Source: Megaleporinus macrocephalus (Eukaryota; Chordata; Actinopteri; Characiformes; Anostomidae). Taken from it: a stretch of DNA of 64,000 nt. The stretch spans positions 13,956,841 to 14,020,840 of the forward strand of contig CM038726.1 in NCBI GenBank assembly GCA_021613375.1, in the 5' to 3' direction. Positions 22,203 to 33,700 of the stretch are shown here, one piece after another (positions within the stretch are counted from its first letter, which is position 1; each line of letters begins with the position of its first letter). The translations under genes were made by a program, and so were the position numbers. The notes under the pieces were generated by a model that was not told the DNA's origin, did not search any database, and saw only the letters and a program-made list of their open reading frames with translations.

Positions 22203-22440
22203 CATACACTGTTAAAAATGAATGTTTCTACATGGTTCTTGGCTTGGAGATGTGGTTCAAAGCTATAAAGCTTTTACATTTTGTGGAAAGGTTGAAAAGC
22301 TTTATCTCATTTACAGAGATGGATCTTTAAGGAACCTCCACTTCAACAGTTTCTTAGAGAACCTAATGGTGATTCTTCTATGGGAAGCCAAGGAACATCT
22401 CTTTAGCACCTCTGTTTTAAAAAATGTGATCTACATTGCT
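22203..22440. repeat. Dispersed 'GGTTCTT' repeat
   Basis: Begins ACTGTTAAAAATGAATG and contains repeated GGTTCTT, GGAACCT, GAGAACC and AGGAACAT words in both orientations, typical of a common short fish DNA transposon. Overlapping open frames are incidental. Confidence 0.55.
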
Positions 22441-22444
22441 GACG

Positions 22445-23826
22445 TGTAATTTCTGTTCATCCTTCTGCTGTTTTAGTCTTCCAGCAGGAAAACAAATCAT
22501 CAGAGAACAAAGCTGACGCCCCTGGACGACTACATCAATGCCACCCCCTTGTGGCCACATGCTGTAGAAGAATGAGACTCTTCATTAATAATATTCTACA
22601 TGAGGAAAAAGGCTGATTTAGAATCTTCTCCTGAACCATATGGGAAACCCTGTACGGCTGGTAACTGTGTGGCAAGAGAGTGTCTGTTAAGAAATATATA
22701 TCATAGTAGCCAAAAAAGCTGTTGGACATCCCTCAATTGAATTATACACTTTTATTTTACCATTGATAAAGTATATCTGACAGAAATGTATTTAAAAAAC
22801 AGGCAGCACTAGATTTTCATCTTTTTTACATCCCAGCAATTAAATTATGCATTTTTTAATCGGTGAAAACTTTAATAAGATACTGCAAACATTAGCCTAC
22901 AAAAGTACACAAGCAAATTGCATTGTACATTTTCTTTATTACATTTCCTTATTTATTTCTTTTTTCTTTTTTGCATGTGCCACAGGATGTTTTTTTTTGC
23001 ACTGGGTCTTATAAGATTTCAGTTATGCCACAGCATAAGACTAAATTTATCCATCTGTGCTTTTCAGGTGTTGGTGGGAAAGTTTAGCCTGCTCACACAA
23101 TGACACTTTGTTTCTAAATCTGTGTTTTCACACTGTGGGAGAAGTTTCTATCAGAAGTTCTATCAGAGTTACTAATTGGGTGATACAGGGCTTTCTCTTT
23201 GCCTTATGAATGATCTTGTACAGTCTAAGTAGCCGTAACAGCACAGCCTGAACTTAAACTCAAACAGTGCTTGTGCTAGATCACCCAATAAATATAAACA
23301 TGCCAAGAAATCCAAAATGCACAATAAGGGACTGTTATTCAATAAATCCAATAAATACACACAAAGAACTGTAAATAGTGAGAGAGCAGGTATGTTTTTT
23401 AATAATTGTAAAAATACCTTTTTACAATTATAGTAAAATACGTTTTAGATATACTAGTACTTCTGTAGTTCTTACATATAATATTTGACCATAACAACAA
23501 CAGTAACAATAATTAAATTAACTTCACAGTAAATTAACAGTAAAACACAATAAAGATTATTTTATAGCCAACAAAAAAAACAAAAAACATCTCTCATGGA
23601 GGAGAGAAAGACAGTCAGTGGGGAATAGTAACTTTCAGTGTTTTTAAACACAACCAGGGTCTCTGAGTTAGCTGAGTGTTCTCTTAATGATAGATGAGAG
23701 AATGGCTGGGCAGTATGATGATACTTTATACAATGGTTATTGTGAAAAATGTCACAATATAATATGCTTTTCTGAACATAGTATGTATAGTACTGAGCAT
23801 GCTTAGTTACATACTAAACAGACAAA
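22445..23826. other. Intergenic, nothing identified
   Basis: Mostly AT-rich sequence leading into the satellite array. About 23040-23300 has a more balanced composition with TTATGAATGATCTTG and could be regulatory. No gene, RNA or repeat could be supported. Confidence 0.45.
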
Positions 23827-26800
23827 CTGTAACAGTGTGGTAGAACTCAGGTATGGATATCTATGGTACTGTAACAGTGTGGTAGAACTCAGGTATGGAT
23901 ATCTATGTTACTGTAACAGTGTGGTAGAACTCAGGTATGGATGTCTATGGTACTGTAACATTGTGCTAGAATTCAGGTATGGATGTCTATGTTACTGTAA
24001 CAGTGTAGTAGAACTCAGGTATGGATATCTATGTTACTGTAACAGTGTGGTAGAACTCAGGCATGGATATCTATGGTACTGTAACAGTGTGGTAGAACTC
24101 AGGTATGGATATCTATGTTACTGTAACAGTGTGGTAGAACTCAGGTATGGATATCTATGGTACTGTAACAGTGTGGTAGAACTCAGGTATGGATATCTAT
24201 GTTACTGTAACAGTGTGGTAGAACTCAGGTATGGATATCTATGGTACTGTAACAGTGTGCTAGAATTCAGGTATGGATATCTATGGTACTGTAACAGTGT
24301 AGTAGAACTCAGGTATGGATATCTATGGTACTGTAACAGCGTGCTAGAACTCAGGTATGGATATCTATGGTACTGTAACAGTGTGGTAGAACTCAGGTAT
24401 GGATATCTATGTTACTGTAACAGTGTGGTAGAACTCAGGTATGGATATCTATGGTACTGTAACAGTGTGGTAGAACTCAGGTATGGATATCTATGGTACT
24501 GTAACAGTGTGGTAGAACTCAGGTATGGATATCTATGGTACTGTAACAGTGTGCTAGAATTCAGGTATGGATGTCTATGTTACTGTAACAGTGTAGTAGA
24601 ACTCAGGTATGGATATCTATGGTACTGTAACAGCATGCTAGAACTCAGGTATGGATATCTATGGTACTGTAACAGTGTAGTAGAACTCAGGTATGGATAT
24701 CTATGGTACTGTAACAGTGTGGTAGAACTCAGGTATGGATATCTATGGTACTGTAACAGTGTGCTAGAATTCAGGTATGGATGTCTATGTTACTGTAACA
24801 GTGTAGTAGAACTCAGGTATGGATATCTATGGTACTGTAACAGCATGCTAGAACTCAGGTATGGATATCTATGGTACTGTAACAGTGTGGTAGAACTCAG
24901 GTATGGATATCTATGTTACTGTAACAGTGTAGTAGAACTCAGGTATGGATATCTATGGTACTGTAACAGTGTGGTAGAACTCAGGTATGGATATCTATAG
25001 TACTGTAACAGTGTGGTAGACCTCGGGTATGGATATCTATGGTACTGTAACAGCGTGCTAGAACTCAGGTATGGATATCTATGGTACTGTAACAGCGTGC
25101 TAGAACTCAGGTATGGATGTCTATGTTACTGTAACAGTGTGGTAGAACTTCTGTATAAATTTTTATAGTACTGTAACAGTGTGGTAGACCTCAGGTATGG
25201 ATATCTATGGTACTGTAACAGCATGCTAGAACTCAGGTATGGATGTCTATGGTACTGTAACAGTGTGCTAGAACTCAGGTATGGATATCTATAGTACTGT
25301 AACAGTGTGGTAGACCTCGGGTATGGATATCTATGGTACTGTAACAGTGTGGTAGAACTCAGGTATGGATATCTATGTTACTGTAACAGTGTAGTAGAAC
25401 TCAGGTATGGATATCTATGTTACTGTAACAGTGTGGTAGAACTCAGGTATGGATATCTATGGTACTGTAACAGTGTGGTAGAACTCAGGTATGGATATCT
25501 ATGTTACTGTAACAGTGTGGTAGAACTCAGGTATGGATATCTATGGTACTGTAACAGTGTGGTAGAACTCAGGTATGGATATCTATGGTACTGTAACAGT
25601 GTGTTAGAACTCAGGTATGGATATCTATGGTACTGTAACAGTGTGCTAGAATTCAGGTATGGATATCTATGGTACTGTAACAGTGTAGTAGAACTCAGGT
25701 ATGGATATCTATGGTACTGTAACAGCGTGCTAGAACTCAGGTATGGATATCTATGGTACTGTAACAGTGTGGTAGAACTCAGGTATGGATATCTATGGTA
25801 CTGTAACAGTGTAGTAGAACTCAGGTATGGATATCTATGGTACTGTAACAGTGTGGTAGAACTCAGGTATGGATATCTATGGTACTGTAACAGTGTGGTA
25901 GAACTCAGGTATGGATATCTATGTTACTGTAACAGTGTGGTAGAACTCAGGTATGGATATCTATGGTACTGTAACAGTGTGGTAGAACTCAGGTATGGAT
26001 ATCTATGGTACTGTAACAGTGTAGTAGAACTCAGGTATGGATATCTATGGTACTGTAACAGTGTGGTAGAACTCAGGTATGGATATCTATGGTACTGTAA
26101 CAGTGTGCTAGAATTCAGGTATGGATGTCTATGTTACTGTAACAGTGTAGTAGAACTCAGGTATGGATATCTATGGTACTGTAACAGCATGCTAGAACTC
26201 AGGTATGGATATCTATGGTACTGTAACAGTGTAGTAGAACTCAGGTATGGATATCTATGGTACTGTAACAGTGTGTTAGAACTCAGGTATGGATATCTAT
26301 GGTACTGTAACAGTGTGCTAGAATTCAGGTATGGATATCTATGGTACTGTAACAGTGTAGTAGAACTCAGGTATGGATATCTATGGTACTGTAACAGCGT
26401 GCTAGAACTCAGGTATGGATATCTATGGTACTGTAACAGTGTGGTAGAACTCAGGTATGGATATCTATGGTACTGTAACAGTGTAGTAGAACTCAGGTAT
26501 GGATATCTATGGTACTGTAACAGTGTGGTAGAACTCAGGTATGGATATCTATGGTACTGTAACAGTGTGGTAGAACTCAGGTATGGATATCTATGTTACT
26601 GTAACAGTGTGGTAGAACTCAGGTATGGATATCTATGGTACTGTAACAGTGTGGTAGAACTCAGGTATGGATATCTATGGTACTGTAACAGTGTAGTAGA
26701 ACTCAGGTATGGATATCTATGGTACTGTAACAGTGTGGTAGAACTCAGGTATGGATATCTATGGTACTGTAACAGTGTGCTAGAATTCAGGTATGGATGT

Positions 26801-27400
26801 CTATGTTACTGTAACAGTGTAGTAGAACTCAGGTATGGATATCTATGGTACTGTAACAGCATGCTAGAACTCAGGTATGGATATCTATGGTACTGTAACA
26901 GTGTGGTAGAACTCAGGTATGGATATCTATGTTACTGTAACAGTGTAGTAGAACTCAGGTATGGATATCTATGGTACTGTAACAGTGTGGTAGAACTCAG
27001 GTATGGATATCTATGGTACTGTAACAGTGTAGTAGAACTCAGGTATGGATATCTATAGTACTGTAACAGTGTGGTAGACCTCGGGTATGGATATCTATGG
27101 TACTGTAACAGCGTGCTAGAACTCAGGTATGGATATCTATGGTACTGTAACAGCGTGCTAGAACTCAGGTATGGATGTCTATGTTACTGTAACAGTGTGG
27201 TAGAACTTCTGTATAAATTTTTATAGTACTGTAACAGTGTGGTAGACCTCAGGTATGGATATCTATGGTACTGTAACAGCATGCTAGAACTCAGGTATGG
27301 ATGTCTATGGTACTGTAACAGTGTGCTAGAACTCAGGTATGGATATCTATAGTACTGTAACAGTGTGGTAGACCTCGGGTATTGATGTTTGTTACTGTAC
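23827..27400 (+). repeat. 42-bp satellite array, about 85 units, higher-order
   Basis: The unit is CTGTAACAGTGTGGTAGAAC followed by TCAGGTATGGATATCTATGG and TA. Marker variants keep exact 42-bp spacing from at least 23969 to 27203, so I see no indels over about 77 units. Because 42 is a multiple of 3 and one frame has no stop, it reads as a 14-residue peptide repeat (VVELRYGYLWYCNS) for 387 and then 583 codons. The minus strand also has one stop-free frame. Variants recur in blocks: a 16-unit block (672 bp) starting at 25601 repeats at 26273, and a run of rare variants at 25004-25326 recurs at 27062-27384, 2058 bp (49 units) away. The breaks in the frame are the TATAG variants. I regard it as non-coding satellite DNA. 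Confidence 0.97.
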
Positions 27401-27540
27401 TAGTGCAGTATAAAAGTGTACGGTACTGTAACTGTAACTCAGGTATAGATGTCTTTGATGCTGTATAAGTGGGGTAGAACTCGGATGACTATGTTAATGT
27501 ATAGTGTTAAAACTTCTGTAGTCAGTTACTGTGTAACGGA
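27401..27540 (+). repeat. Degenerate edge of the 42-bp array
   Basis: Units lose register: TACTGTAACTGTAACTCAGG, AAGTGGGGTAGAACTCGG and similar fragments show decayed monomers, the usual state at a satellite edge. Confidence 0.8.
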
Positions 27541-27870
27541 AGACAAATTTCATGTATGTACAAACATACTTGGCCTGACTCTGATCCTGAGACTCTGAGA
27601 CAGAGCTCATCATTTGGCTATGCTTTGGTAAAAGGATTTAGGGAATAAGTTGTGAAACAGATTACACTGATCCCATTAAATTCATAGGGGATCTGAGGCA
27701 TGTAGTGTATACAGAAATTTATAGAACTAGAAAGACATACTACCAACACTTTTCTCGTAACCAGAAACAAACTTTATCAACTTCAGAATGACAAAATGTG
27801 TTAGAAAGCAATATTCTAAATAATATCTCCTCTCAAATCTTAATCTCACTTACTTCTCCTAAACATAGTT
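27541..27870. other. Intergenic, nothing identified
   Basis: Unique AT-rich sequence without coding or repeat features. Confidence 0.5.
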
Positions 27871-27879
27871 AAGTCTTAT

Positions 27880-28210
27880 TTTAAATCAGAGTGAGACTCG
27901 GCTCCTGAGAAGAAAGCCTCCGATTTTCTCACTTTGATCAAAATAATTTCTCACAGATGGCTCCTTTGCCTCTGACTCATCTCCTCCCGGCTTCAGCAAG
28001 TGCAGGAGCTTTAGGTGTTCTTTTATAGCTTTTCTCTGTCTCATAAATATTTCAGCACATCATCATTCAGGATTCTGTGGGATACCTGTGCATACCAGAT
28101 GTGACGTATGTGACCATTGACCTTTTCTGTCTAGGAAGTGATAATCCTGGCGGTTAAAGTGATAACTAAAAATGTAATCTCTGACACACTTGTGTGGGAT
28201 CGGTATTTTC
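27880..28210. promoter_or_regulatory. Candidate conserved non-coding element
   Basis: A compact unique stretch with CTTTGATCAAAAT (TCF/LEF-like, 27931), TCATAAATATTTCAGC (28042), GTGACGTATG (CRE-like, 28102), TGACCATTGACCTTTTC (28110) and GTGATAATCC (28138). About 2.4 kb upstream of the mvb12b first exon, so it could be a distal enhancer of that gene or a neighbour. Composition-based inference only. Confidence 0.35.
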
Positions 28211-28219
28211 CAGACCTCC

Positions 28220-29930
28220 ATCCACTTTTTATTTGTTACTACTTAACCATTTGCCATATACAGCCCTCTGATGAGCATCTGAACGCAGCATTAACCTCTT
28301 CTCGGCTCATAAGGACGGGTTAGGCGTGTCAGTCAAACTGAATATTTACATTTATAGGAATTATTTGAAAAATGTTTATACTGTGCGTACTGTATGCTGC
28401 TTGGTGCAGGGCTCTATTGTGCAGTAACCTCTAGCTGGCCGTGGCAGTCTTTCTATACTTCCTTCTTTGGACTAAACCAAAGACCTGTTCACTCAATGCT
28501 TTTAATGGGGGGGACTTATAAAATCACAATATTTAAAATCATTGGTCAAATCGTCTACTTTGTTTTCTTCAGCTTACTCTGGCTAAAGCATCATGAAAGG
28601 GTTGGGGGTGTTGGGATATTCAAGCTCGCGGTTTAGCCTGTAAGATGATTGGCTTGGTTATTGAAAGGCAGTTTCTCCTGTAAACAGACGCCATGTTAAG
28701 CGTTATTAGGTTTATTCCGCCGTTTATAACTTCTTTTACAAAACTAAATAAAACTCTGGAACATAAGATGCAAGCTCTTCACTGCCTAGTTCAGCTCTTT
28801 GGTTCTGGTACTGAACTAAGAAGATTTAACTTTATGTATCTGCGCTTAGCCTACATGGCAAGTTAAGAATGTTTCTATTAAAAGTAAAGTTACTATTTTG
28901 GAGATACTTATTTTTCTTTAGACACTGGAGATATATATGTATGCTTTTGAGGCGAACACTCTTTTATAACACCAGCAATAGGGGAGAACTGCTGCTCAGC
29001 ACAGCCCACGCCAGGGAATAGTGGGTAAGATCACAAGGTGCCTACTTTACACCACTAACTCATCAACAGTCTCACTCTGCACATCACAAAAACCTTTGCA
29101 GCCGGGTTTTTGGAATCTACACCACTCTTGTCAACGAACAAGTCAGTCCTCTGGGCTGTGTCTTCTCCCATAGAGACTGAGCGCTGCATCCTCTTCCCCA
29201 GTTGCGGCGTAGTTCCTCACCTGCTTCTTGGGTGTACTAAAAACTTTCTACCACCGCCGCCGTGTGCTAAAGGCTGGCCGGTGCTGTGAGCTGCACATGC
29301 CTACTGCAGCCCAGTGCCCAGGAGGGGCACCAGTGCTAACTTCTTCTGCACCACATCCTGTAATGCCGAATAAGCCTTGTCGTACCATGTCACCCGCCTG
29401 GACAACCACGCCACTGGCCCAAAATGTTACTGGGATTCTGTACATATTTCTGTAGAATAAATAAGTCCAAGTAAGTCTCGTCAGCGTGGTTTGATGTGAA
29501 ATGCTCTATTCTAGAAACGGCTGCGAAGCCGTGATTGTTCACAGCAGTGGTGATAGGAACCAGGCGTCGGTAAGTTTACATTCCATGAAATGATCAAGAT
29601 GGAAACTTTAAGAATTCAAGTTTTGGCCTTAAATCCATTCAGATCCATTTTAATGTGCAGGCAGGACTTTGGGGGGTCTCGGCCCCCCATGATCGCCTGT
29701 AGTTTGCACTTTGCCTTTACCATTATCAACATTATGCTGTATTCATTACAACCACTGCCCCCAAGATCCACATCTTCCATCACCACTGTAAAAAAAAACA
29801 AAAAAAAGTTTATTTACCGTTTCACATCATATCTAGGTGACTGTTTACATTTAAGCTATGCAGAAAATTTTAAGCTGAAAAAACGGTGGCATTTCCCTTT
29901 TTAAAAAAGTTTTCCCTTGGGTTAAGATGA
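28220..29930. other. Intergenic upstream of mvb12b
   Basis: No gene is supported. The segment at about 29100-29455 is GC-richer and has short open frames on both strands without domains; it may be a decayed retroelement but I cannot identify it. A GGGGGGTCTCGGCCCCCC dyad sits near 29670. Confidence 0.4.
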
Positions 29931-29937
29931 CCAGCCC

Positions 29938-30075
29938 AATAATAATAATGATAACAATAATAATAACAATAACAACAACAACAATAATAATAACAATTAT
30001 TTTTGTTGTTGTTTAATATTATTGTTATTATTATTATTATTGCTATTATTATCGTCGTTACTGTTACTATTATTT
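29938..30075. repeat. Compound ATT/AAT microsatellite with inverted symmetry
   Basis: An AATAATAATGATAACAATAA-type run (29938-30000) is followed by a TTGTTGTTTAATATTATTG-type run (30001-30075) of roughly complementary sequence, so the two halves could fold into an imperfect hairpin. It lies just upstream of the CpG-rich promoter. Confidence 0.85.
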
Positions 30076-30139
30076 GTATCACACTACATAAGCTATCATT
30101 CACTGAGCAGGTTTCTTTTCATTCTTTCATGTTTGTAAA

Positions 30140-30720
30140 GCTCGGTTTGTGGTTTTGGCGAGGCGGTACAAATCCGAGCTGCGCGACACACATACACCCT
30201 CCTCACTCCGACCGCGGGATGTAGATCACAGCGCTCGAGGACCGCTAGCGTAACGCAGGACTTTCCCTCTTTTAACATGGACTGACTCGACAGGGAACAT
30301 GCGGACTTGCTGAGCCTGAGCCGCGGGAATAAGGGAGAAGAGGATCTAGCGGATTTAGCTTTGGAAAGCCGAAATCGTTCGCGCGAAATAAAACTGTTGA
30401 CCTCGACAGGGTAAGACACCGCTGCATCAGCTAAGCTAGCTAGTAGGCTGCTGCTGCCCGTCCCCGCTGCCGCCACCCTCTGAGCGAGGGCTGGCCTCCC
30501 CCGCGCCGCCTTCCCCGCTGCTTCGCTCCGCTGTGGCCTCAAGCTCACCCGAGGCTCCGGCGTCCGCAGCTGCTGCGCGCTGTGGTCATGAAAAGCTGCT
30601 TTTGTCAGAAAAGGAAGGACGCATTGCCGCGAGTAACAGTTAAGTCGCGACGACATTTAACGCTGGTCGTAAGCAGACATGTCGGTGAATGGCCAGACCC
30701 GAGCTAAGAGCGCTTTAGCG
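30140..30720 (+). promoter_or_regulatory. mvb12b: CpG-rich promoter and first-exon region of mvb12b
   Basis: CpG density rises sharply against AT-rich surroundings: GACCGCGGGA near 30211, GCCGCGGGAA near 30321, GTTCGCGCGAAA near 30377, CCCCGCGCCGCC near 30499, GGCGTCCGCAGC near 30559. No TATA box is evident, as expected for a housekeeping CpG-island promoter. TTCGCGCGAA (30378-30387) is a perfect 10-bp palindrome resembling an E2F site. A possible alternative donor (ACAGG|GTAAGA) at 30411 could end a non-coding first exon. A long minus-strand frame here is an artefact of GC content. Confidence 0.7.
30588..30668 (+). CDS. mvb12b: mvb12b exon 1, coding part (long N-terminus)
   Basis: ATG at 30588 opens 'MKSCFCQKRKD', which closely resembles the start of human MVB12B (MRSCFC then a basic stretch). 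The preferred donor is GTAAGC at 30669 after codon 27, in phase 0, which joins exon 2 in frame and gives 30 residues before MPEV (31 in human). A weaker donor, GTAACA at 30633 after codon 15, is also in phase 0. The Cys pair in the first six residues could be lipid-modified, but that is speculation. Confidence 0.75.
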
Positions 30721-33700
30721 ACCATTGTATGTTAAGTTGTTCAACCAGGACAGCTAGCTAGCTTGCAGGGAAAGCTGGGGGACCGTTATTTACTGAACAC
30801 ACCGACCGCCAGACTAATTCTGTGTCTTTCTCTCGCTTTATATAACGAAAAATAAAGCGTACAATGTTTACTGTTCCACTGTGAAACCAGCTAGCCGGCT
30901 GTGTAAGTCCAGCACAGTCAAGTTTTACAGTTAGCGAGCTAATATAAACACACAAGCTAACTGAGAGCTAGCTGGCTGGCTAACGTTACAATCCGTACAG
31001 TTTTCTTAACTGCTCTGTCGCCTAATGTCACTTTCTTAAAAGCGTAGATAAAGATTGCAGGTTTATCCAGCAAGCTAGCTAGTTGCCAAGTCTATTAAAT
31101 AAAAGAAAACGTGATGCAAATTCTCTTTAAAACATATTTAAAATCTATTTGGCCTGTTTATGTGCTCTGGAGATGTATATACTGACTCTATTCGGGTGTC
31201 GATCTGATAGAAAGATGATTTCCTTTTCTAGCCTAGTCTAAAAGTGCTCAACCCTCGTTATTTATTGTGATACTTATTTATTGTGAAAATATTTGCTTAA
31301 ATGGTTTTGCCTTGCACTTCAGTTGCTTTGCTGATTCGTTCTGCTTTCCATTGCCTGTTTGTGGTGGCCATCAGTTATCAGACTGATCAGCTCTTCATTA
31401 ATGTGATTTGATCTGTCTCTTTTAAATAACGTGGGAAGTTATTCCCTTTGACCACACAAATTTCATGCAAATGTTGCCCAGGCTGCACTAGATACACAGC
31501 ATTAAAGCTTCAGAGATTTAATCTCCCTTTGTTGTAAAGATTTTTTCCAGTGTGTGTGTGTGACACCAGTAGGAATGGAAATCCAATCCAATGTCTATGC
31601 TATTTGAATTAGCCGTCCGTGCCTGTATTCACTTGGAAAGTAAGCAATGTGTAATAAGACCGCCACGTGCAACGCGAGGAGCGGCTCAGTGACCAGCTCG
31701 TATTGCATGCCAGGATGTAATAGTTGTCTCTGGCAGTTGCTACTAAGTTTGCTCCGCTGTTATGTTATTTGGAAATATACACTCACTGGACTCTTCATTA
31801 GGTGAATTGTGTGTATGTCTTTATCTTCTATCCTCACAGTACAGGTTCACTTGGCAGCTGATGCAGATTGTATTTCATCTGTTTCTCTGCATGCCTAGTT
31901 AGCTCACCAGTTCATCATTGGTAAGTCCTGTAGCCAAGAACTGACCACTGATGAAGGACTAGTGGATGGAAGACACAAACTGTGCGTCTGCCTACAGGGA
32001 CTCATCATATTTTTACATACTCTAGAGTATATCTAATATAACCAATAGAGTGGACAGTCAGTGTACACAGCACGGTTACAGTGCTGTGTTTGATTTGACC
32101 CAGAGGTTGATCCACTCCACCAATAATGCTTGTTCTCTGGTGGTCCTGACCATTGATAAATGGAGTAAACTGAATTAATTGTCCAAGGTGGACCCTATAA
32201 CGTGCACAATGAGGGTAGATGCTGTGAAGGTATGGCACACAAGTGTATATTTGATAATCATGGAAATGATGTTTGAAAGGTCTGACTGTTAGCATGGTCA
32301 GGTCATGTGGTAAACGCTGGTGACTGTAAAGAGTAAAATAGGGCAGAAGTTGATTGGAAGAGGTTTTAGGCTTTGACTTAATGTAAACTGCTTTGATTTG
32401 ATTGAAAGCATCTATTTAAGTTTAATTAAAGCATTTGCATTGCTTCTTACTACGTGAAGTAATTTCTTCTATTTAAACATAAGTGTATGTTTCGTTTGCT
32501 TCTCAATTTGGCGCTGAATGTTGAACCTGAAATGTAACGAGTAATTGCTATGTAGTAGTTTACTGTTAAATGTAATGTTTGTAGCTAGAACGTTCCTAAT
32601 GAATCTGGCCACCTGGAGACAGACACATCTCAACTACACAAAACATTGCTTACATCTAAAGGTGATGCAGCTGCAGTCAGAAGTTAGAACTTCTGTGTAA
32701 CCCAATGGATGCACCCAGTTCAAATTCTTTTTGTGATGTAAACACACAATTAGTGCGGTATGACCAAAATTCGATAAGTTTTTTTTTTTATTATACTGGT
32801 TTCATGGTATTTGATGTCTTTTTTTCATGCATGATGTGTTAACTGCATTGATTGCAAGAATTACTGCTCAGATAAGGTTCCATTGTGCAACTTGACGACT
32901 GCAGGTTTGCAGTCGAATAGTGGACTGTTGCCACCCCTGCTTTGTGTTTGTGATACAACTTTGGGATCGTTATAAGTATTTCCGACTGGTAAAATCTGGA
33001 ATCAAGCGTCTTTATTATCGCCCTGAGTCCGTCTTTCTCGACTGTGCTTATCAGAACTGTGTCTTTGCCTATATGAATTGTTATGGAGTTATCTCCATCG
33101 CTTGCTTTTTCTGTCTTGCTTGCTTTTAGCAAACGCTTTAACAAGTGACGTCTGACTCGCCTGTCCTCTAACTTTGTCTGTTCTAACTGATGGTGTGGAA
33201 GGCGCTGATTTCATTTCATTTTCATCACTCTTGGTACTCCAAAGCATGTTTGTGGCGAAGGTGGCGCAGCAAATTTCTCGTTATACCACCTGCCGCGACG
33301 ACTTTAGCTCCACAGTGTTTGCTGTAAGTGATTGTTTGGTCCACGTCCGACCATTTAAACCCGAAGTACCTCCAGACGACAGACACGGCTCCTTTTTTTT
33401 GGCAAAAAGTTCTTCTGGGTCATCATTTTCTACCTCTACAATGTCTGGTACAACTTGTGGTCCATTTTCACCACGCTCAACAACTCCACTAATACTTGCG
33501 CGTTTAATCCATGCGTGTTTAGCGGTGCAGCATTAAAAACCGTTCCCTGTGAACCAATTTACCCCCGTGCTGCGTTCCTGACATGTTTAGGCTATTAAAA
33601 ACCGGTGTGGCCAGTATATGGAAAAAATCATATCATAACAAAAATAAAAACCGGTTTTGGCTGTGAACCGATATACCACCCAGCACTACATACAATTGTG

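Noticed and set aside
23837..25000. 387-codon frame of a 14-residue repeat as a real repetitive protein
   Set aside because: Produced by a stop-free 42-bp satellite; both strands are open, there is no promoter, signal peptide or splice context, and the unit boundaries ignore any start codon.
25307..27058. 583-codon frame as a gene
   Set aside because: Same satellite; it ends only where TATAG variant units occur. No domain or flanking gene structure.
29228..29455. GC-richer overlapping frames on both strands as an upstream gene
   Set aside because: No recognisable domain, no splice sites and opposite frames equally open; possibly a decayed retroelement.
30096..30656. 186-codon minus-strand frame
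   Set aside because: Lies antisense over the CpG-rich first exon of mvb12b. GC-rich sequence lacks stops by chance, and the Ser/Arg/Ala-rich product has no domain.
33174..33536. 120-codon plus-strand frame
   Set aside because: Lies within the hAT element, antisense to its decayed transposase.
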